A stretch of DNA of 64,000 bases, taken from contig CAZTFF010000005.1 of assembly GCA_964612485.1 (NCBI GenBank), forward strand, positions 117,806 to 181,805, in the 5' to 3' direction. A program made the position numbers and the translations under genes. Origin of the DNA: JAFGNV01 sp964612485. GTDB taxonomy: Bacteria; Chloroflexota; Anaerolineae; 4572-78; J111. Below are positions 51,414-60,232 of the stretch, piece by piece (positions within the stretch are counted from its first letter, which is position 1; each line of letters begins with the position of its first letter). Below the pieces are notes generated by a model, which saw only the letters and a program-made list of their open reading frames with translations, made no database searches and had not been told where the DNA came from.

Positions 51414-52187
51414 GGTTACCTGATTGGCGTCCTGAACATTGAGAGACTGTAAGGTTAATTCCGGGTTGTCTGAAAGCAAAGCATCAACGCCCAACCACCG
51501 GTAGTAGGGCAGGCGGGATTCGGGCGTGGGGTCCAGAGGACAGCAAATCTGGCCCCGCCGATGGCTGAGGGCCACGTAGCTTGGATTCACGTACAATAAA
51601 GGCCACCACGGCCCAACCATGGGGTATTTGGCCGAGGGCCACGGATTGGTCAGCGTGATGTGGGCCAGCGGGATCGCGCCATCAAGCGCTTCAATAAATC
51701 TAAGTGCCTGCAAGCTGAAGGAGATGAGCAAAATTTTGTTCAGCGCGTTATAGTCGGTTAAAACACGGAGTAGCAGCTCGGCATCGGCGGGGCGGGTAAA
51801 TGCAGCGCTTTTGAGTTCCAGGGCAAAAAAGGTTCGGTGGGCAAAGGTGTCTAACAACTCTGTCAGGGTGGGCACGTTGGCGTCTGGATAAGCTGAATCA
51901 TTTCTGCCGCGAACTCGCAACTGTTTGATCTCTGCCAGCGTCATCTGGTCAACGGGGCCGCTGCCGTCGGTGGTACGATCCACGGTAGAATCGTGGATGC
52001 AGACGAGTTCCCGGTCTTTGGTGATCTGTAAATCGGTTTCGAGTACATCGGCTCCTTGGGCCAGGGCCAGTTCAAAGGCCGGCAGGCTGTTTTCGGGGGC
52101 CTGGGCGCGGCAGCCTCGATGGGCCAAGATAACGGGCCTATCCCCCCGATTTTTCAATTCTGGCGGTACGGAGATCTGAAAACTCAT
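51396..52187 (-). CDS. Glycerophosphodiester phosphodiesterase family protein
   Basis: 263 residues, no signal peptide, so probably cytoplasmic. Catalytic motif ILAHRGCRAQAPENSLPAFELALAQGADVLETDLQITKD with the HRG, E-N-S and E-x-D metal residues, then VCIHDSTVDRTTDGSG; C-terminal GVDALLSDNPEL is also typical. It hydrolyses glycerophosphodiesters to glycerol 3-phosphate and an alcohol. The 3' end lies inside the terminator palindrome of the convergent gene. It follows the methyltransferase gene by 12 bp on the same strand. Confidence 0.9.
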   Translation of the reverse strand: MSFQISVPPELKNRGDRPVILAHRGCRAQAPENSLPAFELALAQGADVLETDLQITKDRELVCIHDSTVDRTTDGSGPVDQMTLAEIKQLRVRGRNDSAYPDANVPTLTELLDTFAHRTFFALELKSAAFTRPADAELLLRVLTDYNALNKILLISFSLQALRFIEALDGAIPLAHITLTNPWPSAKYPMVGPWWPLLYVNPSYVALSHRRGQICCPLDPTPESRLPYYRWLGVDALLSDNPELTLQSLNVQDANQVTKKSGR

Positions 52188-52199
52188 TGTCTTCTTTCT

Positions 52200-52979
52200 T
52201 TAATTTGGCCGGTAGCGAGCCACCATCACAACTTCACGCAGCGAAAAATACAGCGTATCCTCCTCCCACCGGGGCTGAAACAGCGGTTCCAGCGGTGAGG
52301 GGATGTTGCGCATCATTTCCAACAAGATTTTTTTATTCGCTGCCGATACGCGCATCCGGTCGGCCCAATCGTGAAATTCCAATTCTTTGCTGAGTTGGCG
52401 GCCAGCTTCGATGTCAAACCCGGCGGTTTCAAACATAGTTTGTAAGTCTCCCAGTGAGCCAACCCAATGATGCGAGGGATCGCGCAACTTCTCATAGTCA
52501 TTATAAAATTGGGCGGCTGTTTTATCGGCCACGGTAATATTGTCGGTGAAGCCTAATACGCCGCCGGGTTTGAGCACGCGGGCAAACTCGCCGACCGCCT
52601 GCCGGGGATGGGGGAAGTGGTGGAACGCAATGCGGCAGGTCACTAGATCAAACGAATCATCATCAAAGGGCAGGGCTTCGGCATCAGCGGGGCGGGTTTC
52701 AACATTGGTCAAGCCGCGTTGGGCCACCATTTCGGCGGCTTTGTTGACCATTTCTTCAGTCAAATCCGTGGCAATAACTTTGGCCACGCGGGGGGCAAAG
52801 GCCAGCGCGGTATGGCCTGCTGCTGTGGCTACATCCAGCATCACCCACGCCGGTTGGGGGTGGATCAGCTCGGTGAGAAGTTTCAGGCTTTCACCTTTGG
52901 CGTGAACGGCGCTGGCAGCGTAGGCCTCGCTGGCCGCGCCGAATTGGGCCTGGACTTTGGCTTTGATGTTGTTGGGCAT
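52200..52979 (-). CDS. SAM-dependent methyltransferase (UbiE/class I)
   Basis: 259 residues. Motif I is MLDVATAAGHTALAFAP (about 47-63), motif II ATDLTEEMVNKAAEM, the acidic/aromatic motif DDDSFDLVTCRIAFHHFPHP, and the LKPGGVLGFTDN strand. It resembles UbiE/YcgJ-type small-molecule methyltransferases; the substrate is unknown. Operon with the GDPD gene (12-bp gap). Confidence 0.88.
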   Translation of the reverse strand: MPNNIKAKVQAQFGAASEAYAASAVHAKGESLKLLTELIHPQPAWVMLDVATAAGHTALAFAPRVAKVIATDLTEEMVNKAAEMVAQRGLTNVETRPADAEALPFDDDSFDLVTCRIAFHHFPHPRQAVGEFARVLKPGGVLGFTDNITVADKTAAQFYNDYEKLRDPSHHWVGSLGDLQTMFETAGFDIEAGRQLSKELEFHDWADRMRVSAANKKILLEMMRNIPSPLEPLFQPRWEEDTLYFSLREVVMVARYRPN

Positions 52980-53147
52980 GAAGTGGCCTCATTGATGTCT
53001 GGTTATGAAAACTCATTATACCGAAAAGGTATAAAGAAGAAAAATCCCCCAATTCCCAAATCCTCATCCTCACTTCTCGCTTTGCCCCACCCCCTCGCTT
53101 CATGGTACAATCTTATCTTGTATCCTTCCCCTTGGAGAAAATAGTGT

Positions 53148-55379
53148 ATGGATGATCTAGTAACCAGCTTGAACCCGGCCCAGCAGGAGGCCGTGACCAC
53201 CGTTGAAGGGCCGATTTTGGCCCTGGCCGGCCCCGGTTCCGGCAAAACCCGGGCGTTGACCCACCGCATTGCTTACCTGATCCGGGCCTGCCACATTCCG
53301 CCCTGGCAGCTCGTGGCCGTCACCTTCACCAATAAGGCGGCGCGTGAGATGCGTTTCCGCTTGGAGACCATGTTGTCTGAAGCACAGGTCAACCGGTTGG
53401 CGGTGGGTACGTTCCACGCCCTGTGCGCCCGCTGGCTGCGGCAGGATGTGGAGATCATGGGCAAGTACGACCGCAACTTTGTAATTTTCGACAGCAATGA
53501 CCAGACCGCCGTGGTCAAACGTGCCCTGCGTGATCTGAATTTGGATGACAAACGCTGGAAGCCCAACCCCATTCATTACATGATCTCCAAGGCCAAAAAC
53601 GATCTGATTTTACCCGATAAATTTGTGACCCGCACTTACGAAGAAGAGATTGCCGGGCGGGTGTACGAGCGCTACCAGGAAATATTAATAGAAAACAACG
53701 CCCTTGATTTTGATGATCTGCTGCTGGTGACACACCAATTATTCCGCCGCCATGAGTCGGTGCTGGAAAAATATCAGCAAAAATACCAGCACGTGCTGGT
53801 GGATGAGTTTCAAGATACGAATATGGTGCAGTACGAACTGACCAAAATGCTGGCCGCCGGGCACCGCAACCTTTTTGTGGTGGGCGACCTGGACCAGAGT
53901 ATCTACTCCTGGCGCGGGGCCGATTATCGCAATGTGCTGCGTTTCCGCGAAGATTACCCGGATCACAAATTGATCCGCCTCTCCCGCAACTACCGCTCCA
54001 CCGAAACAATTTTGCAGGCGGCGCAGCACGTGATCCGCCAGAACCAGCATCGTATTGAAAACGATCTGTTCACCGAGCGGGGGGTTGGAGCCAAGGTCTG
54101 TGTGGTGGAAGCCTACAACGGGTACGATGAAGCCAAATTTGTGGTCGATGAAATTGAGCGGCTTAATGTAACCGACGGTATTTCTCCCGGCCAGGTGGCG
54201 GTGATGTATCGCACCAATGCCCAGAGCCGCGTCATTGAAGAAACTTTTATTTCGCGCGGCATTCCCTATGTGCTGGTGCGCGGCACCCGTTTTTACGACC
54301 GCAAAGAGATCAAAGATATGCTGGCCTATTTGCGGCTCATCCACAACCCGGAAGACAGCATCAGCCTGGGGCGCATCATCAACGTGCCGGCCCGGGGCAT
54401 TGGCAAAAAGACCATCGCCGATCTGGAACGGTGGGCGTTTCAAATTGGGGGCACTCCCTGGCAGGCTATCCAACAATTGGTAGCCGATGAAGAGGTGAGC
54501 CAGACCGATTCAGAGTCGGGCCTGAACGCGCCGTTCAAAGCGCGCGCCCACAAAGCGCTGGTGGCTTTTGGCCGGATGATGAATATGCTCATCAGCGCCA
54601 AATCCAAAATGCCGCTGACCGATTTGTTTGATCTGGCGGTTGCCCGGACCGGCTACAAAACCGATATTAATGACGGAATGCCCGAAGGCGACGAGCGGTG
54701 GGAAAACCTGCAAGAATTGCGCCGCGTGGCCGATGAATTTGCCGGCGTTGACGACGAAGAGGCCCTGGCGCTCTTTTTAGAACGGGTCGCGCTGGTGTCG
54801 GATGTTGATGCGCTGGTTGAAGAAGGTACGGCTACGGCTTTGTTAACGCTGCACGCGGCCAAAGGTCTGGAATTTCCGGTGGTGTTCATGGTGGGCATGG
54901 AAGAAGGCCTTTTTCCCCACAGCCGCAGCTTTAACGATGTCGAACAGATGGAAGAAGAGCGCCGCCTGGCCTATGTGGGTATCACCCGCGCCAAAGACCG
55001 GCTCTACCTCACCCGCGCTTTCCGTCGGGCGATGTACGGGCTGGAAGAGCTAACAATTCCCTCTCAATTTTTGTCGGATATTCCGCCGGCGTTGTTAGAC
55101 GAGGGCGATTCGCAAGCGCAGCCCGCCGCCTCCCGGAGCGGAATCGGGACCGCAGCCGCCCAGCCGGTCAGCTCGCGCTGGAACCAACCGGCGGCTACCC
55201 CTCCGTCGGCCAAAACGGCCAGCTATCAGGTGGGGCAGCACGTCTATCATCAAAAATTTGGCGATGGCACGGTGATCGGCGTAGAAATGGAAGGCAGCGA
55301 AGAGTACGTGCAGGTGGCTTTCCCCCAACAGGGCATCAAAAAATTGGCCGCCAGTTATGCGCCGCTGGAAAAACGATAA
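53148..55379 (+). CDS. pcrA: UvrD/PcrA-type DNA helicase
   Basis: 743 residues. Superfamily 1A helicase motifs in order: Q motif LNPAQQEAV, Walker A LAGPGSGKTRALT, Ia AVTFTNKAAREM, II VDEFQDTNMVQY, III VGDLDQSIYSWRGAD, IV SRNYRST, V LLTLHAAKGLEFPVVF, VI EERRLAYVGITRAKDRLYL. The C-terminal ~50 residues (YQVGQHVYHQKFGDGTVIGVEMEGSEEYVQVAF) are the Tudor-like RNAP-binding module of PcrA/UvrD. It acts in nucleotide excision repair and in removing roadblocks. ATG follows GGAGAAAATAGT. Confidence 0.96.
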   Translation: MDDLVTSLNPAQQEAVTTVEGPILALAGPGSGKTRALTHRIAYLIRACHIPPWQLVAVTFTNKAAREMRFRLETMLSEAQVNRLAVGTFHALCARWLRQDVEIMGKYDRNFVIFDSNDQTAVVKRALRDLNLDDKRWKPNPIHYMISKAKNDLILPDKFVTRTYEEEIAGRVYERYQEILIENNALDFDDLLLVTHQLFRRHESVLEKYQQKYQHVLVDEFQDTNMVQYELTKMLAAGHRNLFVVGDLDQSIYSWRGADYRNVLRFREDYPDHKLIRLSRNYRSTETILQAAQHVIRQNQHRIENDLFTERGVGAKVCVVEAYNGYDEAKFVVDEIERLNVTDGISPGQVAVMYRTNAQSRVIEETFISRGIPYVLVRGTRFYDRKEIKDMLAYLRLIHNPEDSISLGRIINVPARGIGKKTIADLERWAFQIGGTPWQAIQQLVADEEVSQTDSESGLNAPFKARAHKALVAFGRMMNMLISAKSKMPLTDLFDLAVARTGYKTDINDGMPEGDERWENLQELRRVADEFAGVDDEEALALFLERVALVSDVDALVEEGTATALLTLHAAKGLEFPVVFMVGMEEGLFPHSRSFNDVEQMEEERRLAYVGITRAKDRLYLTRAFRRAMYGLEELTIPSQFLSDIPPALLDEGDSQAQPAASRSGIGTAAAQPVSSRWNQPAATPPSAKTASYQVGQHVYHQKFGDGTVIGVEMEGSEEYVQVAFPQQGIKKLAASYAPLEKR

Positions 55380-55404
55380 CGTTTATCAGCCGCTTTTGCC
55401 GCTT

Positions 55405-55433
55405 TTGCCGCATTTTGGGGCCTATGCTATAAT
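55405..55433 (+). promoter_or_regulatory. Promoter of the tRNA-Ser/SRP RNA unit
   Basis: -35 TTGCCG (55405-55410), 17-bp spacer, perfect -10 TATAAT (55428-55433), 44 bp before the first tRNA. Confidence 0.7.
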
Positions 55434-55477
55434 TTCTGTCGCTCTGAACAATTGTGATTGACCACGTGAGCCTGCCT

Positions 55478-55564
55478 GGGGAGGTGCCAGAGCGGTCGAT
55501 TGGGGCGGTCTCGAAAACCGTTGTGGGCTTCGGTCCACCGTGGGTTCGAATCCCACCCTCCCCG
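55478..55564 (+). tRNA. tRNA-Ser (anticodon CGA)
   Basis: Class II tRNA with long variable arm. Acceptor stem GGGGAGG / CCTCCCC, discriminator G; anticodon loop CTCGAAA gives CGA; the variable arm is the TGTGGGCTTCGGTCCACC hairpin; T loop GGTTCGAATCC. No CCA is encoded. Confidence 0.95.
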
Positions 55565-55589
55565 CTGTATGATGTTGATCATTGATCCT

Positions 55590-55676
55590 GGAGAGGTCGC
55601 ATAGTCCGGTCTAGTGCGCACGATTGGAAATCGTGTAGGTGTAACAGCCTCGAGGGTTCGAATCCCTCCCTCTCCG
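55590..55676 (+). tRNA. tRNA-Ser (anticodon GGA)
   Basis: Acceptor stem GGAGAGG / CCTCTCC, discriminator G; anticodon stem CACGA/TCGTG with loop TTGGAAA gives GGA; long variable arm; T loop GGTTCGAATCC. It lies 25 bp after the first tRNA-Ser. Confidence 0.95.
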
Positions 55677-55710
55677 CTCTTTTTAAAAATTTGTTCTTTA
55701 TTTGGTGTGA

Positions 55711-55846
55711 GGGCAACCGGGTAGCGTCGAAGGTTGGGTCTTGCGCGGCAGGAGCCTGCGAACCAGGTCAGGTCCGGAAGGAAGCAGCCTTAAGTAGACC
55801 CTCCTGGGTGCCGTAAGGTTGCCTGGCCGGAGCTACTCGGTTGCCG
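55711..55846 (+). ncRNA. ffs: Signal recognition particle RNA (small bacterial type)
   Basis: The conserved Ffh-binding domain reads GGTCAGGTCCGGAAGGAAGCAGCC with the GGAA tetraloop and the symmetric internal loop. The ends pair (GGCAACCGGGTAGC with GCTACTCGGTTGCC), giving one long hairpin of about 135 nt. It guides membrane-protein ribosomes together with Ffh. It follows the two tRNA-Ser genes and may share their promoter. Confidence 0.93.
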
Positions 55847-56105
55847 TCATACCAAAGTTTCTTCCAAAAAGGAAACCCTTTCTGAAAGGGTGCGCTTCAT
55901 TTAAGCGCCGCCTTCAAAAGAAGGCCTTCAGAAGAAGGTTGGAGGAGCGACAGGGAAGTAGGGAGGTTAGCGCGCCACCAAACACTGGCCTCCCTGTTTC
56001 CCGGACACCGGCTTTGACATCCGGTTCAAGCAAAAAATTATGTTGAAATATTTCTCAGCCGTTTCAAATCAGGGCGGGTCTTTAAGGCCCGCTCTTTTGC
56101 TATGA
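55847..56105 (+). other. Structured non-coding stretch downstream of ffs
   Basis: Four short hairpins follow each other at about 55874-55938: CCCTTT-CTG-AAAGGG, GCGCTT-CATTT-AAGCGC, GCCTTC-AAAA-GAAGGC and CCTTC-AGAA-GAAGG. Then comes a long stem near 55951-56010 (GGGAAGTAGGGAGG with CCTCCCTGTTTCCC). A GC stem GCGGG / CCCGC followed by TCTTTT at about 56074-56100 looks like a terminator. No open frame. It may be the processed 3' part of the ffs transcript or a separate small RNA. Confidence 0.5.
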
Positions 56106-56193
56106 CCCTAACCCGGACAAGGCCGGAACCAAAAAGAAATGTGCTACTGGAAATTCTTGCTTGTTGTACAAGAATTTCGCTGGTTAGGCCCTA
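56106..56193 (+). repeat. Dispersed 88-bp repeat, copy 2
   Basis: Same length and orientation as 33353-33440 and roughly 80-85 percent identical by eye. It starts CCCTAACCCGGACAAGG and ends TGGTTAGGCCCTA. The hairpin GAAATTCTTG / CAAGAATTTC in its centre is perfect here. Its last base coincides with the A of the next gene's ATG. Confidence 0.8.
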
Positions 56194-57752
56194 TGATTGC
56201 AACCCTTAAGCGTTATGCCCGTCGGTGGAGCTATTTTTTGCGCCAGATACATCCCGGCCCTATATTTTGGCAAGCCCTGGGCGTGGTAGGTCTGATCGCC
56301 TTGCTCTGGGCCGGCTACGTATGGCTGGGTCGCCCGGTGACGCTGGACATCAATGACCAATCGTATCCCCTTCGCGTGCATCGATCCACCGTTGAAGGCG
56401 TACTGCAAGAAATGGGAGTTACGTTGGCTCCCGAAGATCGCGTTCAGCCCCCGCCTGACAGCCGGCTGTCGAGTGGAGATACCATCACCATTCAATTGGC
56501 GCGTCCGGTGACGGTTGAAGCGGATGGCCGCGTGTTACAATGGTTAACCCACCATCAAACCGTCTCTGAAGTGCTGGGCGAACTCGCTGTCTCGCTCAAC
56601 CCCCGGGACGAAGTGCTGGTGAACGGCCTGCCCGCCACGCTCGACGATACCGAGGTTCCGCTGCCTCCGCCGGTTCCGGCCTCTTTGAAATCAACCGGTG
56701 TAGCAGCCCATCTTTTTGCGGCCCACAGCCCCCGGGGCGCTGTCAGCGTTGCCCGGCCCGAACCCGTGCAGTTGGTTGTGCATCGGGCGATTCCGGTTAC
56801 GCTGAATGATGGGCGTGTCCGCAGCACATTCTATACCACCCAACCTAACGTGGGCGAGGCGCTGCTGGAGCAGGGTATCCTTCTTTTCCTGGGCGATAAA
56901 GTGACGCCGGGGTTGGGAACACGTCTCTCGCCGGGGATGCGTATTTTTATCGAACGATCTATGCCGGTCAATATTGCCGTAGATGGCCGGATGGTCAAAA
57001 CCCGCACCCGCCGGGAGTCGGTGGGAGAATTGTTGGCTCAGGAAGGCGTGGCACTGATGGGGCAGGATTTTGCCCGCCCCTCGCCGGATCAAAAAATCAG
57101 CCCCAACCAGTTTGTGGAAGTGGTTCGGGTGCGAGAAGCCATCGAAATTGAACAAGAGTTGATCCCCTTTGAGTCGAAATGGATTCCAGACTCCGAAATG
57201 GCGCTGGATACGCAGGAACTGCGCCAAACCGGCACCACCGGCTCCATCAAAAAACGAACCCGGGTGCGTTACGAAAACGGGCAGGAAGTGGCGCGGGTGC
57301 TGGAGGATGAATGGTTGGATGCCGAACCGGCGGACCGGATCATTGCCTACGGCACCGACATCACCATCCGCATTCTGGAAACCGAGGAGGGAGTCATTGA
57401 ATATTGGCGCAAAATTCCGATGCTGGCCACCGGTTACAGTGCAGCCACCTCGGGCAAAGAGAAAAGCCACCCGCTGTACGGCATTACGCGGAGCGGCTTG
57501 CCTGCCGGTTATGGGATTGTGGCGGTTGATCCCAAGGTGATCCCTCTGATGACGGATCTGTACGTGCCCGGATACGGCCCGGCGCTGGCGGCTGATACCG
57601 GCGGCAAAGTTTTGGGCAAACACATCGATTTGGGGTTTGATGAAGACCAGCCCATTCCCGCTCTTTACGAGTGGCGCGATGTGTATGTACTCACACCCGT
57701 ACCGCCTGCCGACGAAATCCGGTACGTGCTGCCTAATTGGCCTCAACGATAA
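56193..57752 (+). CDS. YabE-like cell-wall protein: DUF348 repeats, G5 domain, 3D domain
   Basis: 519 residues from ATG at 56193; an in-frame ATG at 56139 lies inside the 88-bp repeat and was rejected. One membrane helix at about 26-45 anchors it. Then come three DUF348 (ubiquitin-like) units, each with V(T/N)(L/I/V)...DG/ND and a VGELL/VSEVL helix (about 50-105, 110-150, 205-330), a G5-type domain (about 325-400, RVREAIEIEQELIPF...TRVRYENGQEV) and a C-terminal 3D domain (about 410-500: MLATGYSAATSG, YGIVAVDPKVIPLMTDLYVPGYG, GKHIDLGFDE with three Asp). Related YabE/Rpf-type proteins cleave or bind peptidoglycan (lytic transglycosylase-like). rsmA is downstream, as yabE and ksgA are neighbours in Bacillus. 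Confidence 0.9.
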   Translation: MIATLKRYARRWSYFLRQIHPGPIFWQALGVVGLIALLWAGYVWLGRPVTLDINDQSYPLRVHRSTVEGVLQEMGVTLAPEDRVQPPPDSRLSSGDTITIQLARPVTVEADGRVLQWLTHHQTVSEVLGELAVSLNPRDEVLVNGLPATLDDTEVPLPPPVPASLKSTGVAAHLFAAHSPRGAVSVARPEPVQLVVHRAIPVTLNDGRVRSTFYTTQPNVGEALLEQGILLFLGDKVTPGLGTRLSPGMRIFIERSMPVNIAVDGRMVKTRTRRESVGELLAQEGVALMGQDFARPSPDQKISPNQFVEVVRVREAIEIEQELIPFESKWIPDSEMALDTQELRQTGTTGSIKKRTRVRYENGQEVARVLEDEWLDAEPADRIIAYGTDITIRILETEEGVIEYWRKIPMLATGYSAATSGKEKSHPLYGITRSGLPAGYGIVAVDPKVIPLMTDLYVPGYGPALAADTGGKVLGKHIDLGFDEDQPIPALYEWRDVYVLTPVPPADEIRYVLPNWPQR

Positions 57753-57786
57753 TCACTCTCGCTGTTGAAACTCATAGGAGCGTCTG

Positions 57787-58635
57787 TTGCCGCCCACGGA
57801 TTCGCCATCCATTATCTCTCTACTAAAAAAATATAATTTGCATCCCCGCAAGGGCCTGGGACAAAATTTTCTGGTTGATTCCTTTCACCTGGAAAAAATC
57901 ATCGAGGCGGCGGATCTTTCGCCGGAGGATACGGTGGTGGAAATTGGCCCCGGCCCCGGTACATTGACCCGACGGCTCATCGAGACGGCGGGCCGGATAA
58001 TTGCCGTGGAACTTGATGCGGAAATGGTTAGCTTGTTGCAGGCGGAATATGGCGATGCCCCCCATTTAACCATTGTTGAGGCCGATATTTTGCAAACCCC
58101 GCTGGAGACGTTGATTGATCCCTTTGAAAATTTTAAGGTTGTGGCCAATCTGCCCTATTACATCACTTCGGCGGTGATGCGCCACCTGCTCGTATCCAGT
58201 CCGCGCCCCCAGCGCCTGGTAGTGACCGTGCAAAAAGAGGTAGCCCACCGGATGGTGGCCGAACCGGGCAATATGAGTATTCTGGCGGTTAGCGTTCAAT
58301 TTTATGGCAGGCCCAAAATAGTGCATCACATCCCGGCGGGCGCGTTTTACCCATCGCCCAAGGTTGATTCGGCGGTGGTGTGTATCGATACGTTTTCTGA
58401 ACTTCCCATTGCCTCGGATGCTGTTGACCATTTTTTCCGGGTTGTCAAAGCCGGGTACAGCCAAAAGCGTAAACAGCTCAAAAATTCGCTGGCCGCGGGG
58501 CTGCGTCAATCCGGGGATGAGGTGGTGCGGGCTATGGAATCGGTGGAGATCGACCCCACTCGCCGCGCCGAAACGCTGGCCCTGGATGAGTGGCAACGGC
58601 TGGCCCAGGCCCTGTCTGAACAGGGAGGAGAATGA
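57787..58635 (+). CDS. rsmA: 16S rRNA (adenine1518/1519-N6)-dimethyltransferase
   Basis: 282 residues. Start TTG at 57787 with GGAG 6 nt upstream. Signature KYNLHPRKGLGQNFLVD, then the SAM site VVEIGPGPGTLTRRLIE, the acidic residues of AVELDAEM and EADILQ, and the catalytic NLPYYITSAVM. The C-terminal helical domain recognises the 3' minor domain of 16S rRNA. It follows the YabE-like gene by 34 bp and overlaps the next gene by 4 bp (ATGA). Confidence 0.95.
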   Translation: MPPTDSPSIISLLKKYNLHPRKGLGQNFLVDSFHLEKIIEAADLSPEDTVVEIGPGPGTLTRRLIETAGRIIAVELDAEMVSLLQAEYGDAPHLTIVEADILQTPLETLIDPFENFKVVANLPYYITSAVMRHLLVSSPRPQRLVVTVQKEVAHRMVAEPGNMSILAVSVQFYGRPKIVHHIPAGAFYPSPKVDSAVVCIDTFSELPIASDAVDHFFRVVKAGYSQKRKQLKNSLAAGLRQSGDEVVRAMESVEIDPTRRAETLALDEWQRLAQALSEQGGE

Positions 58636-59606
58636 TGTCGGGATTACTGGTGGTGATGCTCAATCCGGCCATTGATCGCACCCTGCACGTGCCGCGCTTG
58701 CAGGGTGGCCAGGTCAATCGAGCCACGCAGGCGGAACATCGAGCCGGCGGCAAGGGTTTGAATGTGGTACGGGCCGCGGCGACTATGGGCTATGCGGCCA
58801 CGATCACCGGGCCGTTAGGCGGCCATAGCGGCCGGCTGCTGGCCGAGTTAACGGCCAACGAAAATTTGGCCGCGGATTGGTATTGGTTGGAAAGTGGTGA
58901 AACTCGCCACTGTATACTCATTTCTCATGATGATACGGATACGACCGTGGTCAATGAACCCGGCCCGGAGGTGTCAGCCCAGGGGTGGCTGGAAATGGCC
59001 GCTCATATCCGCCGGCTGGCAGGCCGGCACGCGGCAGTGGCTTTTTCCGGCAGTTTGGCTCCCGGCATCGATCCCCAGGCATTTGGCGCGCTGGCCCGCT
59101 CTTTGGCGCTGACGGAGCGGCCGGTTTACCTGGATACCAGCGGAGAGGTCCTGGCTCTGGCCCTGCCCAATCCGGCCGGCTTGAGTATCAAAGTCAACCG
59201 GGCCGAACTGGCCGCCGGCTTGCGGCAGCCGTTGAATAATATTGATGAGGTAAGCCGAGCCGGAAAGTCCCTGTTGGCTCGAGGGGCCACCATGGTGGTG
59301 GTAACGCTGGGTAGCGAAGGCGCACTGGTGATAAGCGCCCAGGGCTGTTGGCGGGCGCATTCGCCCCGGGTTGAGGTGGTGAGTACGGTGGGCAGTGGCG
59401 ATTCGCTGCTGGCGGGTTTTGCCGGCGCCCTGCTGCAAGGCGGCGAAATTACCGAGGCGTTGAAAATTGGCGTTGCCTGTGGCGCGGCCAATGCACTCGA
59501 TCATCTACCGGGACGGTTTACGCCGGAGCAGTTGAAAGCATTGCTGGCTCAAATCGAGATCAGCAAATTGGGAATTAAGAATGAAGAATTAAGAATGAAG
59601 AATTAA
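58632..59606 (+). CDS. PfkB-family hexose kinase (1-phosphofructokinase-like)
   Basis: 324 residues. ATG overlaps the rsmA stop (ATGA). N-terminal VVMLNPAIDRTLHV and HRAGGKGLNVVRAAATMG match the 1-phosphofructokinase/tagatose-6-phosphate kinase branch; C-terminal STVGSGDSLLAGFAGALLQGG holds the catalytic GxGD Asp. It phosphorylates a sugar or sugar phosphate with ATP. The last ~15 residues (KNEELRMKN) are encoded by a GAATTAAGAATGAAG micro-repeat and are probably not part of the fold. Confidence 0.88.
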   Translation: MMSGLLVVMLNPAIDRTLHVPRLQGGQVNRATQAEHRAGGKGLNVVRAAATMGYAATITGPLGGHSGRLLAELTANENLAADWYWLESGETRHCILISHDDTDTTVVNEPGPEVSAQGWLEMAAHIRRLAGRHAAVAFSGSLAPGIDPQAFGALARSLALTERPVYLDTSGEVLALALPNPAGLSIKVNRAELAAGLRQPLNNIDEVSRAGKSLLARGATMVVVTLGSEGALVISAQGCWRAHSPRVEVVSTVGSGDSLLAGFAGALLQGGEITEALKIGVACGAANALDHLPGRFTPEQLKALLAQIEISKLGIKNEELRMKN

Positions 59607-59610
59607 GAAT
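59575..59610 (+). repeat. AAGAATGAAGAATT micro-repeat
   Basis: Three units of AAGAATGAAGAATT type at the 3' end of the PfkB gene; the gene's stop codon is inside it. Confidence 0.6.
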
Positions 59611-59629
59611 AGACAATTGTGTCAACTCC

Positions 59630-60118
59630 TCACTCCTCACCCGCCCCGGATTCTTTTTTGGCCAGCGCTTTCAGGTTTTCCAGCGATCCGGCGATCATTT
59701 CTTCAAAGGAGCCGTTGCCGGAAAAGCGCATCAGCAGTTTGGTGAAGGAGAAGCCGCCGGTCAATTCCCAATCTACGGTCCAGGTGATCCGGGTCTGGCC
59801 GTCTATTGGTTCCAATTCAAAGGTGTTGGTCTGGGTCATTTCCAGCGGGGCGTTTTCTGTTTCCTGCAATTCATTGACCAGTTTGTGGGGCGGCTCCCAA
59901 ACGGTTATCTTTTGGGTGGCCGTCTGCCCATCGGAAGACACACCCACCCAGAGCGTGCCTTCGCCTTCCGTTTGATCGCTGCCGTATTTTCCTTCGACCG
60001 GGTAAGGAAAACGGCCTTCGGTGTAGGTCCAGTCGGGCATGCGGGTCACATCGGCTAAGATGGCCCAGATTTCCTGGGGAGTGGCGTTAATGATTTCAGA
60101 ATAGCTGACTTGGCTCAT
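59630..60118 (-). CDS. SRPBCC (START-like) family protein
   Basis: 162 residues. The pattern SQVSYSEIINATPQEIWAILADVTRMPDWTYTEGRF at the N-terminus is the opening strand, helix and WP/W signature of polyketide cyclase/Bet v1-like proteins; TRITWTVDWEL and a C-terminal long helix (MIAGSLENLKALAKKES) complete the helix-grip fold. It should bind a hydrophobic ligand; no enzyme activity can be assigned. Single gene, convergent with the PfkB gene and divergent from dtd. Confidence 0.85.
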   Translation of the reverse strand: MSQVSYSEIINATPQEIWAILADVTRMPDWTYTEGRFPYPVEGKYGSDQTEGEGTLWVGVSSDGQTATQKITVWEPPHKLVNELQETENAPLEMTQTNTFELEPIDGQTRITWTVDWELTGGFSFTKLLMRFSGNGSFEEMIAGSLENLKALAKKESGAGEE

Positions 60119-60232
60119 AGTTTCACCTCGGAGAATTGTAACGTCAAATTAGCATCAAAATAATGATAACGTGATTAGCGAGAATGGTCAACCTGACCAT
60201 CATCCCACAGCAGGTTGGAAAAGGAAATAATC

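Noticed and set aside
56139..56192. Upstream ATG for the YabE-like gene
   Set aside because: The 18 extra residues come from the 88-bp repeat; the ATG at 56193 directly precedes the natural basic/membrane N-terminus.
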